Assembly (NCBI GenBank): GCA_027627225.1
Contig: CM051033.1
Location: 13,902,058-13,966,057 of the forward strand
DNA from: Congeria kusceri
Taxonomy: Eukaryota; Mollusca; Bivalvia; Myida; Dreissenidae
DNA length: 64,000 nt
Reading direction: 5' to 3'
A program made the position numbers and the translations under genes. A model generated the notes under the pieces. It was not told the DNA's origin. It did no database searches and was given only the letters and a program-made list of their open reading frames with translations. Positions 35,658 through 46,129 of the stretch are shown piece by piece (position 1 is the stretch's first letter; every line of letters starts with the position of its first letter).

Positions 35658-37082
35658 ATGCCCCCGCATTCCAAGCTGAGGGACATTTTCCTGGAAGACG
35701 ACACTCTGACCCTGTGGAAACCGTCGGTCGACAGCCGGCAGTACTACCTGATTCCCGGAAGCGTGCCGGACGCCGACCTGTCGCCGGTACTGCAGTCGTA
35801 CTACACAAAATTCGATTGCGTCACCAGCATCCTCACATTTGATGACGCGTTGCCCATATTCGCCAGTCAGAGCACAAATCTGCGACCGACCGACGACTAC
35901 AGTGTGCTAAGGGATTATCACAAAATCCGGGGACTCTGGTTTAAACCGGATATTGAGGAACAGTTGGGACCGGAAGAGGAAACGACCTTGGGAAATATAA
36001 AACTGTCGATTTCGTTAACCAAACACGAAAATGAAAGCATTTTTAGCAACATGAATATATATTTTCTTGAAGTTTTGGATTACCCGGCAGAAGACAAATC
36101 AGTTTCTCGTCTGCTCGTAACGAAAACGCGCTACAATGAGTTTGAAAAGTATGACATGTTCAAACCGGGTGGGCCTGTGTACATGAAGCAAAGCACTGAC
36201 GTCGAGGGTGACATGGACGTCCACTATCTTCGTGTCTGCTACAACTTTGCGGGCCGGAAGTGGCGCCACGAGGTGGAATTCATGCTCGAGGAAGATCCGT
36301 GGCCCATGTGTAAAATTATTCCAGTAAACAATCGATGCAGAAAGCGTCCTACAATCACGGTCGTTAGGGAGCTGGGAATCAGTCTACCGTGTCGCTATAT
36401 GGGCGCCACCTGGCGGGAAACGCTGGCCGGGTTGTTCGTATGGTCGCTGCGGACGTACGTCGTCTGGCTGATTTTCGAGCGTCTGCACGACAAGGTTAAA
36501 CACGCGCTTGACAAGGCTACAAACCACGTGAATATTAAGGAGGTCATTCACACCGAGTGCCCGATCGTCTGCAAATCAATGTTTGAAACGTACGAGCTCT
36601 TGTCAACATTTATCGCCAAGTGTGAGAATGAACAAGATCTGAAAGATCTTTTGGACATTTTCTTGTCGCTGCATAAATGTGACGATGGCAACTGCTCGCT
36701 GGTTTCGCTGAAGTCGCTCAACGCCGCGCACGTGCTCCCCGGAATCCTCTTCCTATTGGAGAAGACACTCGCGTGCGCATCGCCCCAGTTCCGGTTTGAA
36801 CTGACTTCCACCATCATGCCTTGGTCCGTCATGGGCTACTACTGCTCCGATCTGAAAATTCGCAGTCACCGAAAGATGGTCATCTTCATCAGTCAGCTTC
36901 CGGGTATAAACACCGACCTAGAGCCACGCGCCCTTTCGCCGGTTTTCGTGACAGGTGGGGACACCAGTTCCGGGTACGGCAGCGCGCCCATAACGCCGAG
37001 GACGATGTACGCGACGTCCGCTCACTTCCGGCGGCGTAGAAGCTCCCAGCTGTCGTCAGTGTCGAGCTTGGAATCTCCGTGA
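35658..37082 (+). CDS. Unrecognised protein, terminal coding exon, 474 aa
   Basis: This long GC-richer frame is clearly coding, but I do not recognise the family. The frame is open back to 35622, behind a TAA at 35619. A splice acceptor (GCTCATTTCAG) ends at 35639, so the exon probably begins at 35640 in phase 0 and the ATG at 35658 may be internal or the true start. Residues 1-80 are polar. Residues 88-210 look beta-rich (YHKIRGLWFKPDI, YFLEVLDYP, SRLLVTKTRYNEFEKYD, DVHYLRVCYNFAGRKWRHEV). Residues 250-275 are a hydrophobic/aromatic stretch (LFVWSLRTYVVWLIF) that could be a buried helix or a membrane contact. Residues 275-400 are helical with several cysteines. The tail is Ser-rich after a basic patch (FRRRRSSQ). 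The upstream 4.1-kb triplication ends 15 bp inside this exon. Confidence 0.75.
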   Translation: MPPHSKLRDIFLEDDTLTLWKPSVDSRQYYLIPGSVPDADLSPVLQSYYTKFDCVTSILTFDDALPIFASQSTNLRPTDDYSVLRDYHKIRGLWFKPDIEEQLGPEEETTLGNIKLSISLTKHENESIFSNMNIYFLEVLDYPAEDKSVSRLLVTKTRYNEFEKYDMFKPGGPVYMKQSTDVEGDMDVHYLRVCYNFAGRKWRHEVEFMLEEDPWPMCKIIPVNNRCRKRPTITVVRELGISLPCRYMGATWRETLAGLFVWSLRTYVVWLIFERLHDKVKHALDKATNHVNIKEVIHTECPIVCKSMFETYELLSTFIAKCENEQDLKDLLDIFLSLHKCDDGNCSLVSLKSLNAAHVLPGILFLLEKTLACASPQFRFELTSTIMPWSVMGYYCSDLKIRSHRKMVIFISQLPGINTDLEPRALSPVFVTGGDTSSGYGSAPITPRTMYATSAHFRRRRSSQLSSVSSLESP

Positions 37083-37932
37083 TATAAACGTGGCTGTGCT
37101 TTACGTTAAAAAGTGACTCAACTGATATATTTTTATGTTTGCATGTTACTGCATATCTCTTTTTGCTGTTATCGTTGAATGTTCATAAAGGAACTGTTAG
37201 TCAATCAAGTAACAGTTGCTCCTTTGATATTAAATAGAAACATTGTTTAAAAAAAACATTATTTTTCTCTCCTGGTGGTCATCTTTTAAGAAATTTCCCG
37301 TAACACACACTCCGGCCTAAACACACACATGGATCAAGACGACAGTGCCTTTGATGAAATATCTCTTGAAGTATGAACATTCTGCCTCTGCTAATTATTT
37401 CCGAAAAAAATCCTCAAGGTAATAAATGCGGTATATCAATATAACTAGATGTCTCACAGACACGGATGCCCCCTCGACACATGTTTGGACACAGACAAAG
37501 GGTGATCGCCAACACTCATTTTGCCACCACAAAATTATTTTCATATAAATGTTATAGTGAATAAAATGACAAAGGGCCATAATTCGGCTAATATTGGTCT
37601 CAGCCAAAATTCCTTCTTATACGATGGCCTATACATAAAGGTTCTTCAGCTGTGAACGTTTGAGCGAAATTCGCCAAGCACCTAAAGAGTGAGTCCACAC
37701 AATTTCGGGAAGTACTAGTATATATTCTAAAGTGGAAAAATGTCAAAGGGCCATAAATCTGCCAAAATTCCTTCCTTTACGATAACCTACCCGATAAGGT
37801 TATCCAGCTTTGAAAGTTCGAGCCGAGTCCGTTGTCAGCTGCATGTTATTGAATTTCTCATTGAGAAAAGCTCTCGTGGTTCGATTTATTCAACACAGCT
37901 GATATTAATATTTCTGTATATCAGCTATCGAT
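37083..37932. other. 3' flank with a dispersed duplicated segment
   Basis: No gene is seen. The motif ACAAAGGGCCATAA / TCAAAGGGCCATAAAT with CCAAAATTCCTTC occurs twice (near 37568 and 37742), an old roughly 170-bp duplication of a repeat. A candidate polyadenylation signal for the upstream gene is AATAAA near 37421. Confidence 0.45.
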
Positions 37933-38004
37933 TCCTCGATAGTATAGTGGTAAGTATACACGCCTGTCACGCGGGAGACCGGGGTTCGATTCCCCGTCGG
38001 GGAG
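37933..38004 (+). tRNA. tRNA-Asp (GUC)
   Basis: The acceptor stem TCCTCGA pairs with TCGGGGA (one T-G wobble), followed by discriminator G. The A box (ATAGTATAGTGG) and the T arm CGGGGTTCGATTCCCCG are intact. The anticodon loop CTGTCAC gives GUC. The anticodon stem is CACGC/GCGGG with an A-G mismatch at the second pair, where eukaryotic tRNA-Asp normally has a perfect CCCGC/GCGGG. A T5 terminator follows eight bases downstream. It is probably a transcribable but slightly diverged copy. Confidence 0.9.
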
Positions 38005-38118
38005 CGGGTCTTTTTGTTGATAATTATTTTGATTTTAACAACCTGAAATTTTGTTTAATGTGTAAATAAAATTTAAAAAAAATGTCATTATGATATGGCA
38101 CTTTTTATGTCGAATTTA

Positions 38119-38431
38119 TGCACATATCAATATTTTTCCCCAGGGGGTTAGCGGCGGGCATATACGGGACTTTAGACTGAAAGCAATTCCCGACAGGCGG
38201 TAAAGTGACACGCCGAATGATTCCGGGTCCCGGGAAATAGACTTTCTTCGGATTTTAAATCCTCGTAATATTGACCCCGGGCCATTTCATACACCAATTA
38301 AGCATCCCATGATCAAAAATGCTTGACCCTAGGGTTGGGAATTAGATCCCCCAAAATACAATTAGTTAAATTACCCTGGGTTTGCCCGCCGCTTCCCCCT
38401 GGGGGGGGGGGGGGAAATATTGATAGGTGAA
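38119..38431 (+). mobile_element. Harbinger-like MITE, copy 2 (TTA duplication)
   Basis: The termini are TGCACATATCAATATTT and AAATATTGATAGGTGAA, flanked by TTA at 38116-38118 and 38432-38434. Internal markers (CGGGACTTTAGACTG, GGGTCCCGGGAAATAGACTT, a G-run near 38401-38414) match the copies at 14297 and 38973. Confidence 0.8.
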
Positions 38432-38972
38432 TTACCTGTATATTTCAATATATGTGTACATTCCTATGTAATCGCAGTGCAGATTTACGTGAAGCGGAAA
38501 TTTGTCGTCACGCCGAGGCGTTAACATTTCGTCAACAAGGAGACAGAAGTTATTTATGGAATACGGTATCTTTTTTAAAGTGCTTGTTATGCGGCATATT
38601 ATCATACAGCACATTTAGGTTCCGAGCACTTCTGAATGCAAGAGAAGTCTAGTGAAGTAACTTCGGGCTATGTACCTAACCGCGTCAGCAGTCTGTCTTT
38701 AGACGAGTATTAATCACTTTTAGACACCGGAACTTTGCCTGGGGAAATTTCACTATTTTTGACGACCAATCAATACCGGAATGATGGCATACGACGAAAA
38801 TCAATACCGGAATGATGGCCTACGACGAATATCGCCTATTATACTTTCCGATATTTTGTTTGTGGGTAACGCTGTAAAATCGAGACATTCAATGTATTGA
38901 ATGTAAGGCTAAATGCCATTTAGGTTAATCGCCAATTTCCCGTCGTTATTGCACACTATACACGTACGTTTA
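38432..38972. other. Spacer between two inverted MITEs
   Basis: No gene is seen. A 31-bp direct repeat (CAATACCGGAATGATGG) starts at 38771 and 38802. Confidence 0.5.
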
Positions 38973-39302
38973 TGCACCTATCAATATTTTCTACCCGGGG
39001 TGGGGGGGGGGGAGGGGAGCGACGGGCAATCCCAGGGGAATTTGACTAATTGTATTTGTTTGGATCTAAGTCCCCACCCTAGAGCCAACCATTTTTGTCT
39101 AAATCCCCTCAATGGGGGATGCTAAATTGGTGCATCAAATGGCGCGGGGGCCAATATTACCGGATCTAAAATCCGAAGAAAGTCTATTTCTCGGGACCCG
39201 GAATCATTCGGTGTGGCAAATCCCGCCTGGTCGGGAAATGCTTTCAGTCTAAAGTCCCGTATATGCCCAACGCCCCCCCCCCCCACAATATTTATAGGTG
39301 CA
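38973..39302 (-). mobile_element. Harbinger-like MITE, copy 3, inverted
   Basis: The termini are TGCACCTATCAATATTT and AATATTTATAGGTGCA, flanked by TTA at 38970-38972 and 39303-39305. The interior is reversed relative to copies 1 and 2: AGTCTATTTCTCGGGACCC then CAGTCTAAAGTCCCG. It carries G- and C-runs near both ends. Confidence 0.82.
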
Positions 39303-39475
39303 TTACGCACAGCAAACTGTATGAACCCTTCCTTGAAATGAGCTGGCACTGTGAACATACTAGGAACTGCGCTGTTAGCAACAGATCGGCAACTTGGCTC
39401 CATTCTGCTTCCTCGAATTACAACACTTGGTAACTGTCCACGCTAGTAAAAGAATTCGGCAAATGCATCATGGAT

Positions 39476-39540
39476 GAGGCGTGTCGTGGGATAACCGGGC
39501 TAAATGCATGTGCGTCAAGTGTCATCGTGTAGTCCGGGCA
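39476..39540 (+). mobile_element. Family A MITE, left-end fragment
   Basis: Only the outer repeat GAGGCGTGTCGTGGGATAAC, ATGCATGTGCGTCAAGTGTC and a few further bases remain. Confidence 0.7.
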
Positions 39541-39652
39541 GTTTTTCCGCCGCCCACCAGGTGCGTTCTTAATAAGTCTCGTGTTTGAAACGGGCGTATA
39601 AAAAGCATAATTTCCCAATTTCTGGCGAAGCAAGTATGATAAAACTTAACAG

Positions 39653-39879
39653 GAGGCGTTTCGTCGGAAAACCGGGCTTAACGCATGTGCGTTGTGTTCC
39701 GCACAGGCTAATCCAGGACGACACTTTCCGCCTACTGGTGAGTTATATTTAGAAGAGACTTAATTGAAACAGAAAATACCATAAAGGCGGAGTGTTGTCG
39801 TGGATTAGCCTGTACAGGCTAATGCGGAACGACACTTTACACACATGCATTTAGCCCGTTTTTCACACGACATGCCTCA
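39653..39879 (+). mobile_element. Family A double-hairpin MITE
   Basis: The ends are GAGGCGTTTCGTCGGAAAAC and TTTTTCACACGACATGCCTC. The spacer TTTAGAAGAGACTTAATTGA is present. Both hairpin modules are shortened by small deletions, giving 227 bp. Confidence 0.88.
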
Positions 39880-42047
39880 TGTATACGTATTCTAGTCATA
39901 ATAATGTAATATTGGAAAACCAGTGCTAGCTAGTAGTTAAGCTGCATTCGTCTTAAAAGTACTAGTTCCAAATATCCACTAACGTCTGTCCAAACCATCG
40001 GAGATTTTGGAGCAGAGATATTTGTTCCGTTTCTGTACAACCATTTTACAAACTTTGAATTATTTTATAATACAAGCGCGAAGTAACATCTAAACTGAAG
40101 CATTATCTTGGTTATTTTTGTGTTTCTTTGTACTGTCAGTTCATACATAATTATAAATGTAGTTTTCTAAAAATTGCATCCGTAAGGTCTCAATTAAAGA
40201 CAACACCGATCTCTAGTTTAAGTTGTGGTTTTCGAAAATTCAGGTAGGTTTCCACTTAGTTGTCTACGTTTGAGAATGTCTGCTTCAAGCTGGCGACTAC
40301 AGCAGACATCAACAAAGCCAGTACCATTATAACCGATCAATTGAACTACACAACTTCGGCAGGGGACAGATCCAGTGCTGTATACTGCAGTCACCAATGC
40401 CTAAATGTCTAGGTGATTGCAGTCCACCCTATGACAAGTGTGTGTGAATGTCTACATTCATCATTTTAGTCAAAGAAAATACAATGCCAGCATCATCAAT
40501 TTATTCATTATGCCTTTTAACTTTGCAAAAGAGGAAACAATGAAGAATTGTTTGCTGTGATGTGCATGTACCCATTGAATTATTTATGTTTATTATTTTG
40601 ACGGCCATTTTCCCCCTACCTCTGATTCAAGTAGGGCAGTTGTCAATTACTGGCATTAGTATGTGCACTTAGTACTGGTAAACCACTTAGATCGGCTAAG
40701 CGTGCCCAGAAAGTGTGAGTAGGTTAACTGACCGCCGTGATATGACTGAAATACTGCTAAAAACGGCGACAAATCCAAACAACAAACAAATCGATCTATC
40801 TAAACAAAATTCTCAGCCCTTTTTGAGACAAGACAATATCTGGGCAGAACTATGTACTTTTACTGGTCCAAGATCTCTCCCTGTGTGGCATTTCATACGA
40901 ACACAATTCTAGTTTCTACCTCAGCAAAACACAACTTCCAGAAAACAAAAACAAAGTCAAGTGTTAACCATTTAATTTAAAGAATTGCTAAATGAGTTAT
41001 AATTCTGAAACAAAAATATGTTGCTAGTGTATCTATGAAGCATACATAGACATTTCAGCTCTATTAATATAGGGCAAAAGTCATGAATCTGATTTTATCC
41101 TACAATTATGCACTTTTCTGTCAAGATTATAAAAATTTAAAATGTTTATTACCAAGTATTCAACAGTTGATATACTACTGAAATGATGTTTGCAAAATCT
41201 ATTAACAACTACATCAAGCAATAATTCTCAAGTAGTGAAATAGCTAATAAAAATTGACCACATACAATGCCAAAAAGCACAAGGTACACATCATATAGGC
41301 ACAAAAAAAGACAAAAACTTCTGAAAATTTCCAAATTTAGCACATCGAAAATTGAATTACAAAAACTTATTGTTATACAGCACTTCCGCAAGTGATAGAT
41401 CTGAATTTGTGAACTTGTTCAACTTACATTCATAAAAATACTTATTGAAACAAACTGCAAACAAGTTAATCTAAACTCTGCAGCAAAAATATCACAGAAC
41501 TCTACTTCCAGTTTACCTAGAAAATGCTTTAAAAAACGATACAAAGACACAGACCACAAAACTTACTGGACATTACAACAAATGTGTTGGTAAGTATTCA
41601 AAACACACAATAAACAAGACAACAGCCTCGACTGGAAAACAACTACAAGTTTTTGCCATACAACAATACAACTTGATATAAAACTACACAAGAAAAATAT
41701 TTAGACGTTCAATTTCAATTTGAGATAAAAATCAGATTTGTGCAACTTTATGGTAAGTGAAAAGCAACCAACTTGGATATTTTCTGTTCAGTACAAGATT
41801 TAACAAGATAAATAAAAGTTTAGCACAACAATATGCAAAATTGAAAGCACATAGTTTGTCCTTTGTCCTACAACCTGATATTATCATTACTTGACTTATA
41901 CCATGATTGGATTTTACACCAGTACATGAAAATAAAAAAACAAAGAAGTTTTTAATGAACCCGTTCTATAAAGATCACATTGTTAAAGAGTTTTACTACA
42001 GTATGTGTTTTGCGACTGTGTTACAAGGACATGTCCATGATTTTTGT
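39880..42047 (-). other. Non-coding; probably includes the 14-3-3 3' UTR
   Basis: I see no gene. From about 40500 to 42047 the sequence is low-GC, without MITEs or tandem repeats, which fits a long 3' UTR of the minus-strand 14-3-3 gene. Candidate minus-strand AATAAA signals (TTTATT on the plus strand) occur near 40500, 40588 and 41143. Which is used cannot be told from sequence. Confidence 0.4.
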
Positions 42048-42794
42048 TCAGTTTTCCACTTGCTGATCATCTTGCTGTGCGTCCGATGTCCAGAGCGTAA
42101 GGTTATCCCGTAATAATTGCATTATCAAGGTACTGTCTTTGTAAGATTCTTGATCTAAGCTATCTAATTCAGCAATAGCATCATCGAAAGCGCCCTTGGC
42201 AAGGTGGCAGGCCTTATCGGGGGCATTCTGAATTTCATAGTAGAACACAGAAAAGTTCAAAGCCAATCCCAGGCGGTTTGGATGGGTTGGTGGCATCTTC
42301 TCTTTCGCGGTATCCATGGCAGAAATGTATGCCTTTTCCGCTTCGTCTTGCACTTTCTGCTTCAAATCCTCATGCGTGTACTCGGCCTTGTACCGGTAAT
42401 AATCACCCTTCATTTTCAGGTAGAACACTTGGCTTTCACTGGATGTCGACTTGGGGATCAGGAACTTTTCCAGCAGCTCCAACACCTCACCACAGATTTT
42501 ATTCAGCTCTTGCTCAACAATTTCGCGGAATTTCTTTGTCAGCTGAGCTTTCAAAGAGTCCGAGTCTTTCTCTTTGGCCTCGATCATTGAGAACATTCGC
42601 CACGACGAGCGTCTGGCACCGACAACGTTCTTGTAAGCGACAGACAGAAGGTTCCTCTCTTCCACGCTAAGTTCGCAATTATCCTCTTTGTCGAGCATTT
42701 CAACGACTTCGCGCATTGATTTCGCCATATCATCGAACCTCTCACCTTGTTCGGCCAACTTGGCCCATTGGACACGGTTTTCACGGTCAGTCAT
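42048..42794 (-). CDS. 14-3-3 family protein, intronless, 248 aa
   Basis: 14-3-3 proteins are dimeric cytosolic adaptors that bind phosphoserine/threonine motifs and regulate many signalling proteins. The 248-residue frame covers the full family length (about 245-255). The two family signatures are present: [11 protein letters not shown] (47-57) and the C-terminal one around 218-237. The phosphopeptide pocket is intact: K55, R62, R134, Y135, N180, N231 and W235 correspond to zeta K49, R56, R127, Y128, N173, N224 and W228. The start is [20 protein letters not shown], in the expected place for helix A. The whole protein is one uninterrupted exon, while most animal 14-3-3 genes have introns. There is no adjacent poly(A) trace. 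It may be an intron-less paralogue or an old functional retrocopy. The isoform is closer to zeta/gamma types than to epsilon as far as I can judge by eye. Confidence 0.95.
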   Translation of the reverse strand: MTDRENRVQWAKLAEQGERFDDMAKSMREVVEMLDKEDNCELSVEERNLLSVAYKNVVGARRSSWRMFSMIEAKEKDSDSLKAQLTKKFREIVEQELNKICGEVLELLEKFLIPKSTSSESQVFYLKMKGDYYRYKAEYTHEDLKQKVQDEAEKAYISAMDTAKEKMPPTHPNRLGLALNFSVFYYEIQNAPDKACHLAKGAFDDAIAELDSLDQESYKDSTLIMQLLRDNLTLWTSDAQQDDQQVEN

Positions 42795-43010
42795 CTTGAT
42801 TCTTCGAAGTCGAATGCAAAATTGCAGCGAAAACTATCTAATACTTCGTCGGCAACACACTTCCTGTTTCGGTTGTGTTTTCGTAGCGGAAGTGATTCAA
42901 GCCCCGTGATTACAGTCAAGCAGGCAAAATGTGTCATATGCGGATCGAAAAATTGTACCAAGGCATACCAGACATGAATGTCAAGCAGCATAAACTTCCG
43001 GTCTGAGTGA
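42795..43010 (-). promoter_or_regulatory. Candidate 14-3-3 promoter with ETS-like sites
   Basis: Immediately upstream of the minus-strand 14-3-3 start, a locally CpG-richer stretch holds three ETS/GABP-like GGAA cores within 145 bp: 42859-42866 (ACTTCCTG), 42887-42894 (CGGAAGTG) and 42994-43000 (ACTTCCG). Such clusters mark TATA-less housekeeping promoters in animals. No TATA box is seen at a sensible distance. The assignment is inference from position and motifs. Confidence 0.4.
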
Positions 43011-44019
43011 ACAACTGTTTCTGACACGCAAATGATGTATATCACACGACGTATTAAAGTATTCTTAAACCAATATGTGGACACTAGGTGCACACTAGTA
43101 TATATTTTTGTTTATTTCATTTAATCGTGCCTGTGTTGCGTGGCATCAAACCTCGTTTTTTTATATTTAATATGTGAGCGAATATCGTGTACACGAGTAA
43201 GATGTTTAGACAACAATACAGTCAGGGCTAGTTGTTTGTGTATGTGTGTGTGGGGGGGGGGGGGGGGGGCGGGAGGCGGGTGACGTACGAACAATTAATT
43301 ACATAAAAGTTCCAAATATTTTCACTAGCCTATACTAGTGACTGCTGACGGAACATGTTAGCTGGGATATATTCCATATATACTGGGTGACTGTTTTTTC
43401 AGTATATTATCCATTAATTCATGCAAAAATATGCCACCTGTCAGTATATCGAAAGTTTTGTTCCACAAGCATGATATCATTATCATACAACTGAACAGGT
43501 GCGTGAGAGACACTTTTGTATTTCATCCTACAGCAGTAAGATGTTGCAATCATAAAAGCTACTTTGAATAATTATTAATATTTTTTTTGTAATTTATTTG
43601 TTTTCACCATAATATCTTGGTGATTTACATGCTAAATATAAAGTCGTAAATGGCACCAATACATGAAGGATCATTACGAAACATGATACTTTGCTCTCTT
43701 GCGCTGCTCGTGCAAACAACTTGCGTCGATCGTGCATTATCTATGTGTTGGTCGTGCGTCATTAAAAGTAATTCACGGTCACCGTACGATAGACGCATGT
43801 CAGTCACACGATTCGAAGACACAAACGCGCGGTTTGCTAGTGCTCGTTCGACGGCCGCACTTAGCCTGTACAAACTTCATAAGATTAAAAAAAACGCATG
43901 CTTTTGTCTTGAGCTTTCAAAACGGTCTGCGGCTTAAACAAGCCCTTTGAGGGCTATCTGAAGATTCATGAAAGTAATCCATATTGCATCATTCGTTTGA
44001 TCCAACTATTCCACATGTG

Positions 44020-44106
44020 TTGAATGAATGAACGAATGATGGATGGATGGATGGATTGACGGACGGACGGATGGACGAACGAACGAATGAACGAATGAAT
44101 GAATTA
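44020..44106. repeat. Tetranucleotide microsatellite (GAAT/GATG/GACG)
   Basis: These are imperfect 4-bp repeats that shift from GAATGAAC through GGATGGAT and GGACGGAC back to GAACGAAT. Confidence 0.9.
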
Positions 44107-44563
44107 AGCGTTCATTGGATGCTTGGGTCACTGTATCCCCCCCATTTCCTCTGACTTGTGCCCCCCCCCCCCCCCAGAGAGTTATGTCTGGGCCGGCCCG
44201 GATTTAATATAAATGATTGATATATAAAGCAGAAAACAGAACAAACTCGTTCGTGTTACATATCAATACAAAAATATGTGCATGATCCTTGAGGTTGTAA
44301 AATACTTGTATCAGTATTTGTAAACTATTAGATCTATATTGTTTGCAGGATGGGATTGACCTTTAAATCAAGATAACATGTATTGAGATATATTCTGTTT
44401 ATTGAATAGTTCTCATAATATCTTAGATTTATTAAAATATATTTTATTTGTATAATGTTCTACTATATATGCCTCAGTTATGTATAATCTGTATACATTA
44501 TTAATTATGTACATATTTTTTTTAATAATATCATAATACTACATTTCCGCCACAAAATACCCC

Positions 44564-44601
44564 AGAGATCTATTAACAAACATGTTTATTGATAGATCTC
44601 T
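44564..44601. repeat. 38-bp near-perfect palindrome
   Basis: AGAGATCTATTAACAAACAT is followed directly by its reverse complement with two mismatching pairs, centred on ACATGT. With no loop it would form a cruciform or a tight hairpin. Confidence 0.85.
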
Positions 44602-45130
44602 GAATACACTATCATAATTAAGAAAATGTAAAAAAGGGTAACTTTAATGGATATTTCTGAACTACAATACAGTCTGGTTCAATATTTTCTGGTTACAGTC
44701 TGCTCTTGGTAGACTACGTGATTTCAGTTACATTCCGAGCGTCTGGTGACTTCTGTAATTCGGACTTTACATATTTGTCGTTTTTGGGTTTGGAAATACT
44801 AATCATATGTAATATTTGACTAGTCGCGACACCTGATATATATATGTCAATGTTCAATACCAGCTTATCATTTGACGTAAGTGTCGTTTATTTTTTTTGT
44901 CTTTTGACATTAAATGTTTAAATGTGTTTGTCCGAAAATTTATCCGAATTATATCCCATTTTTGTTAACAGTATAAGGCTATCGTGCATGCATGAATCGG
45001 CATATTTTGAGCATCTATTTTGCATAATTTTGAAGTTGTAAATTAAATATAATTCACTTGCTGTAAATGCATGTCTATGTTGATTATTGAAAATACTAGG
45101 TTTTTGTTTTGTTGTTGTTATTTATCCTCC

Positions 45131-45637
45131 AGTGACCTAATTCCGGTGACATAAGGGACTAATGGGCAAAATCTCTTTTGCAGTGTTAGTAATGCAATAA
45201 CAAATTAATTACCTTCAAATAAGTATTTAATTCCAGTATATTGCATCTAAAAATTGTTTAATTGCACAAAGTAATCCATTGCAATATGAATAAAATTCAC
45301 AGTCTCTGTAATCTCGTTTGGCATAAACGATGCTGACCTAATTCCGGTGACGTAAATTTACACACAACAAAGGGACTGTACTCTGTAGAAACCAGTATAT
45401 AGGGGGAAAGAAGCTGTCAATCAAAGTTTAGTGTTTACCCTAGTTCAGTCGTCTGCTTGGAAATAACAGTGTTTAGTGATTTAAATTGATTTATACATGT
45501 TTTCTCCAATTTTTCATAATGTTTATTATTATTTTAATTGAAAATCATTTTAGTATACAATATTGGATTAGCGCATGCGTGTGACGTCATCCAAATATCA
45601 AATCACCGGAATGAGGTCTCCCACGGAATGAGGTCAC
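45131..45637. repeat. Fold-back repeat with GACCTAATTCCGG arms
   Basis: AGTGACCTAATTCCGGTGAC at 45131 recurs in direct orientation at about 45334. It appears inverted as TCACCGGAATGAGGTC (45603) and ACGGAATGAGGTCAC (45623). The outer arms form an inverted repeat of about 16 bp around 0.5 kb. It is probably a small dispersed element. No coding sequence is present. Confidence 0.4.
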
Positions 45638-46129
45638 TTTACGATATAATATTAATACGCTATCTATGTAGCTATGGTCTCTAAGTACTTAAACATTATC
45701 GACTCCATGTACTTTATCGCTTGCACACATTTTACTTACTTGTGATGTCACGTGAAAGTTGGTTTTTTAGAAGAAACACTTTGTTTAGACTATAGCGCTG
45801 TTTAGTTCAATCTTGGAAGATAAGCTGATGTCTGGTATTTCTTCAACCAGTGATGATAAAGTGATATCACTGCATGATCAGTGACTGGGAATAGATTTTC
45901 CATTTGAGATAATATCTCATCTCCACAATAATATATGGGCTTTTAAAAAATCTATGGGATTTCCTCTTATTTTTATGGGATCTACAACAATTACATTTTG
46001 TGAACGTCTAATTGTTTCAGTCAAGAAAAATACACCACACAGACACTCACCCTTCCCATTCAAGGTGTAATGAGCCTTTGTTGATATTGATTTTTTCAGA
46101 CTGCCCAGTTAATTTTATGGATAAAATCT
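45638..46129. other. No feature seen
   Basis: This is AT-rich sequence between the fold-back repeat and a LINE fragment. Confidence 0.5.

Larger units (their letters stand above)
43011..45130. other. No gene seen; simple repeats and a palindrome
   Basis: The region contains a TG/G run (about 43236-43270), a tetranucleotide region at 44020-44106 and a C-run near 44161-44175. Frames at 43625-43950 are open on both strands but show no family resemblance. Confidence 0.45.

Noticed and set aside
36548..37039. Alternative frames inside the 474-residue exon
   Set aside because: They are shadows of the long coding frame with no independent support.
42204..42784. Open frames on the opposite strand of, or out of frame within, the 14-3-3 gene
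   Set aside because: They are shadows of the real 14-3-3 coding sequence.
43625..43950. Overlapping frames on both strands with moderately balanced composition
   Set aside because: No motif, no splice signal and no family resemblance. The frames compete on both strands.
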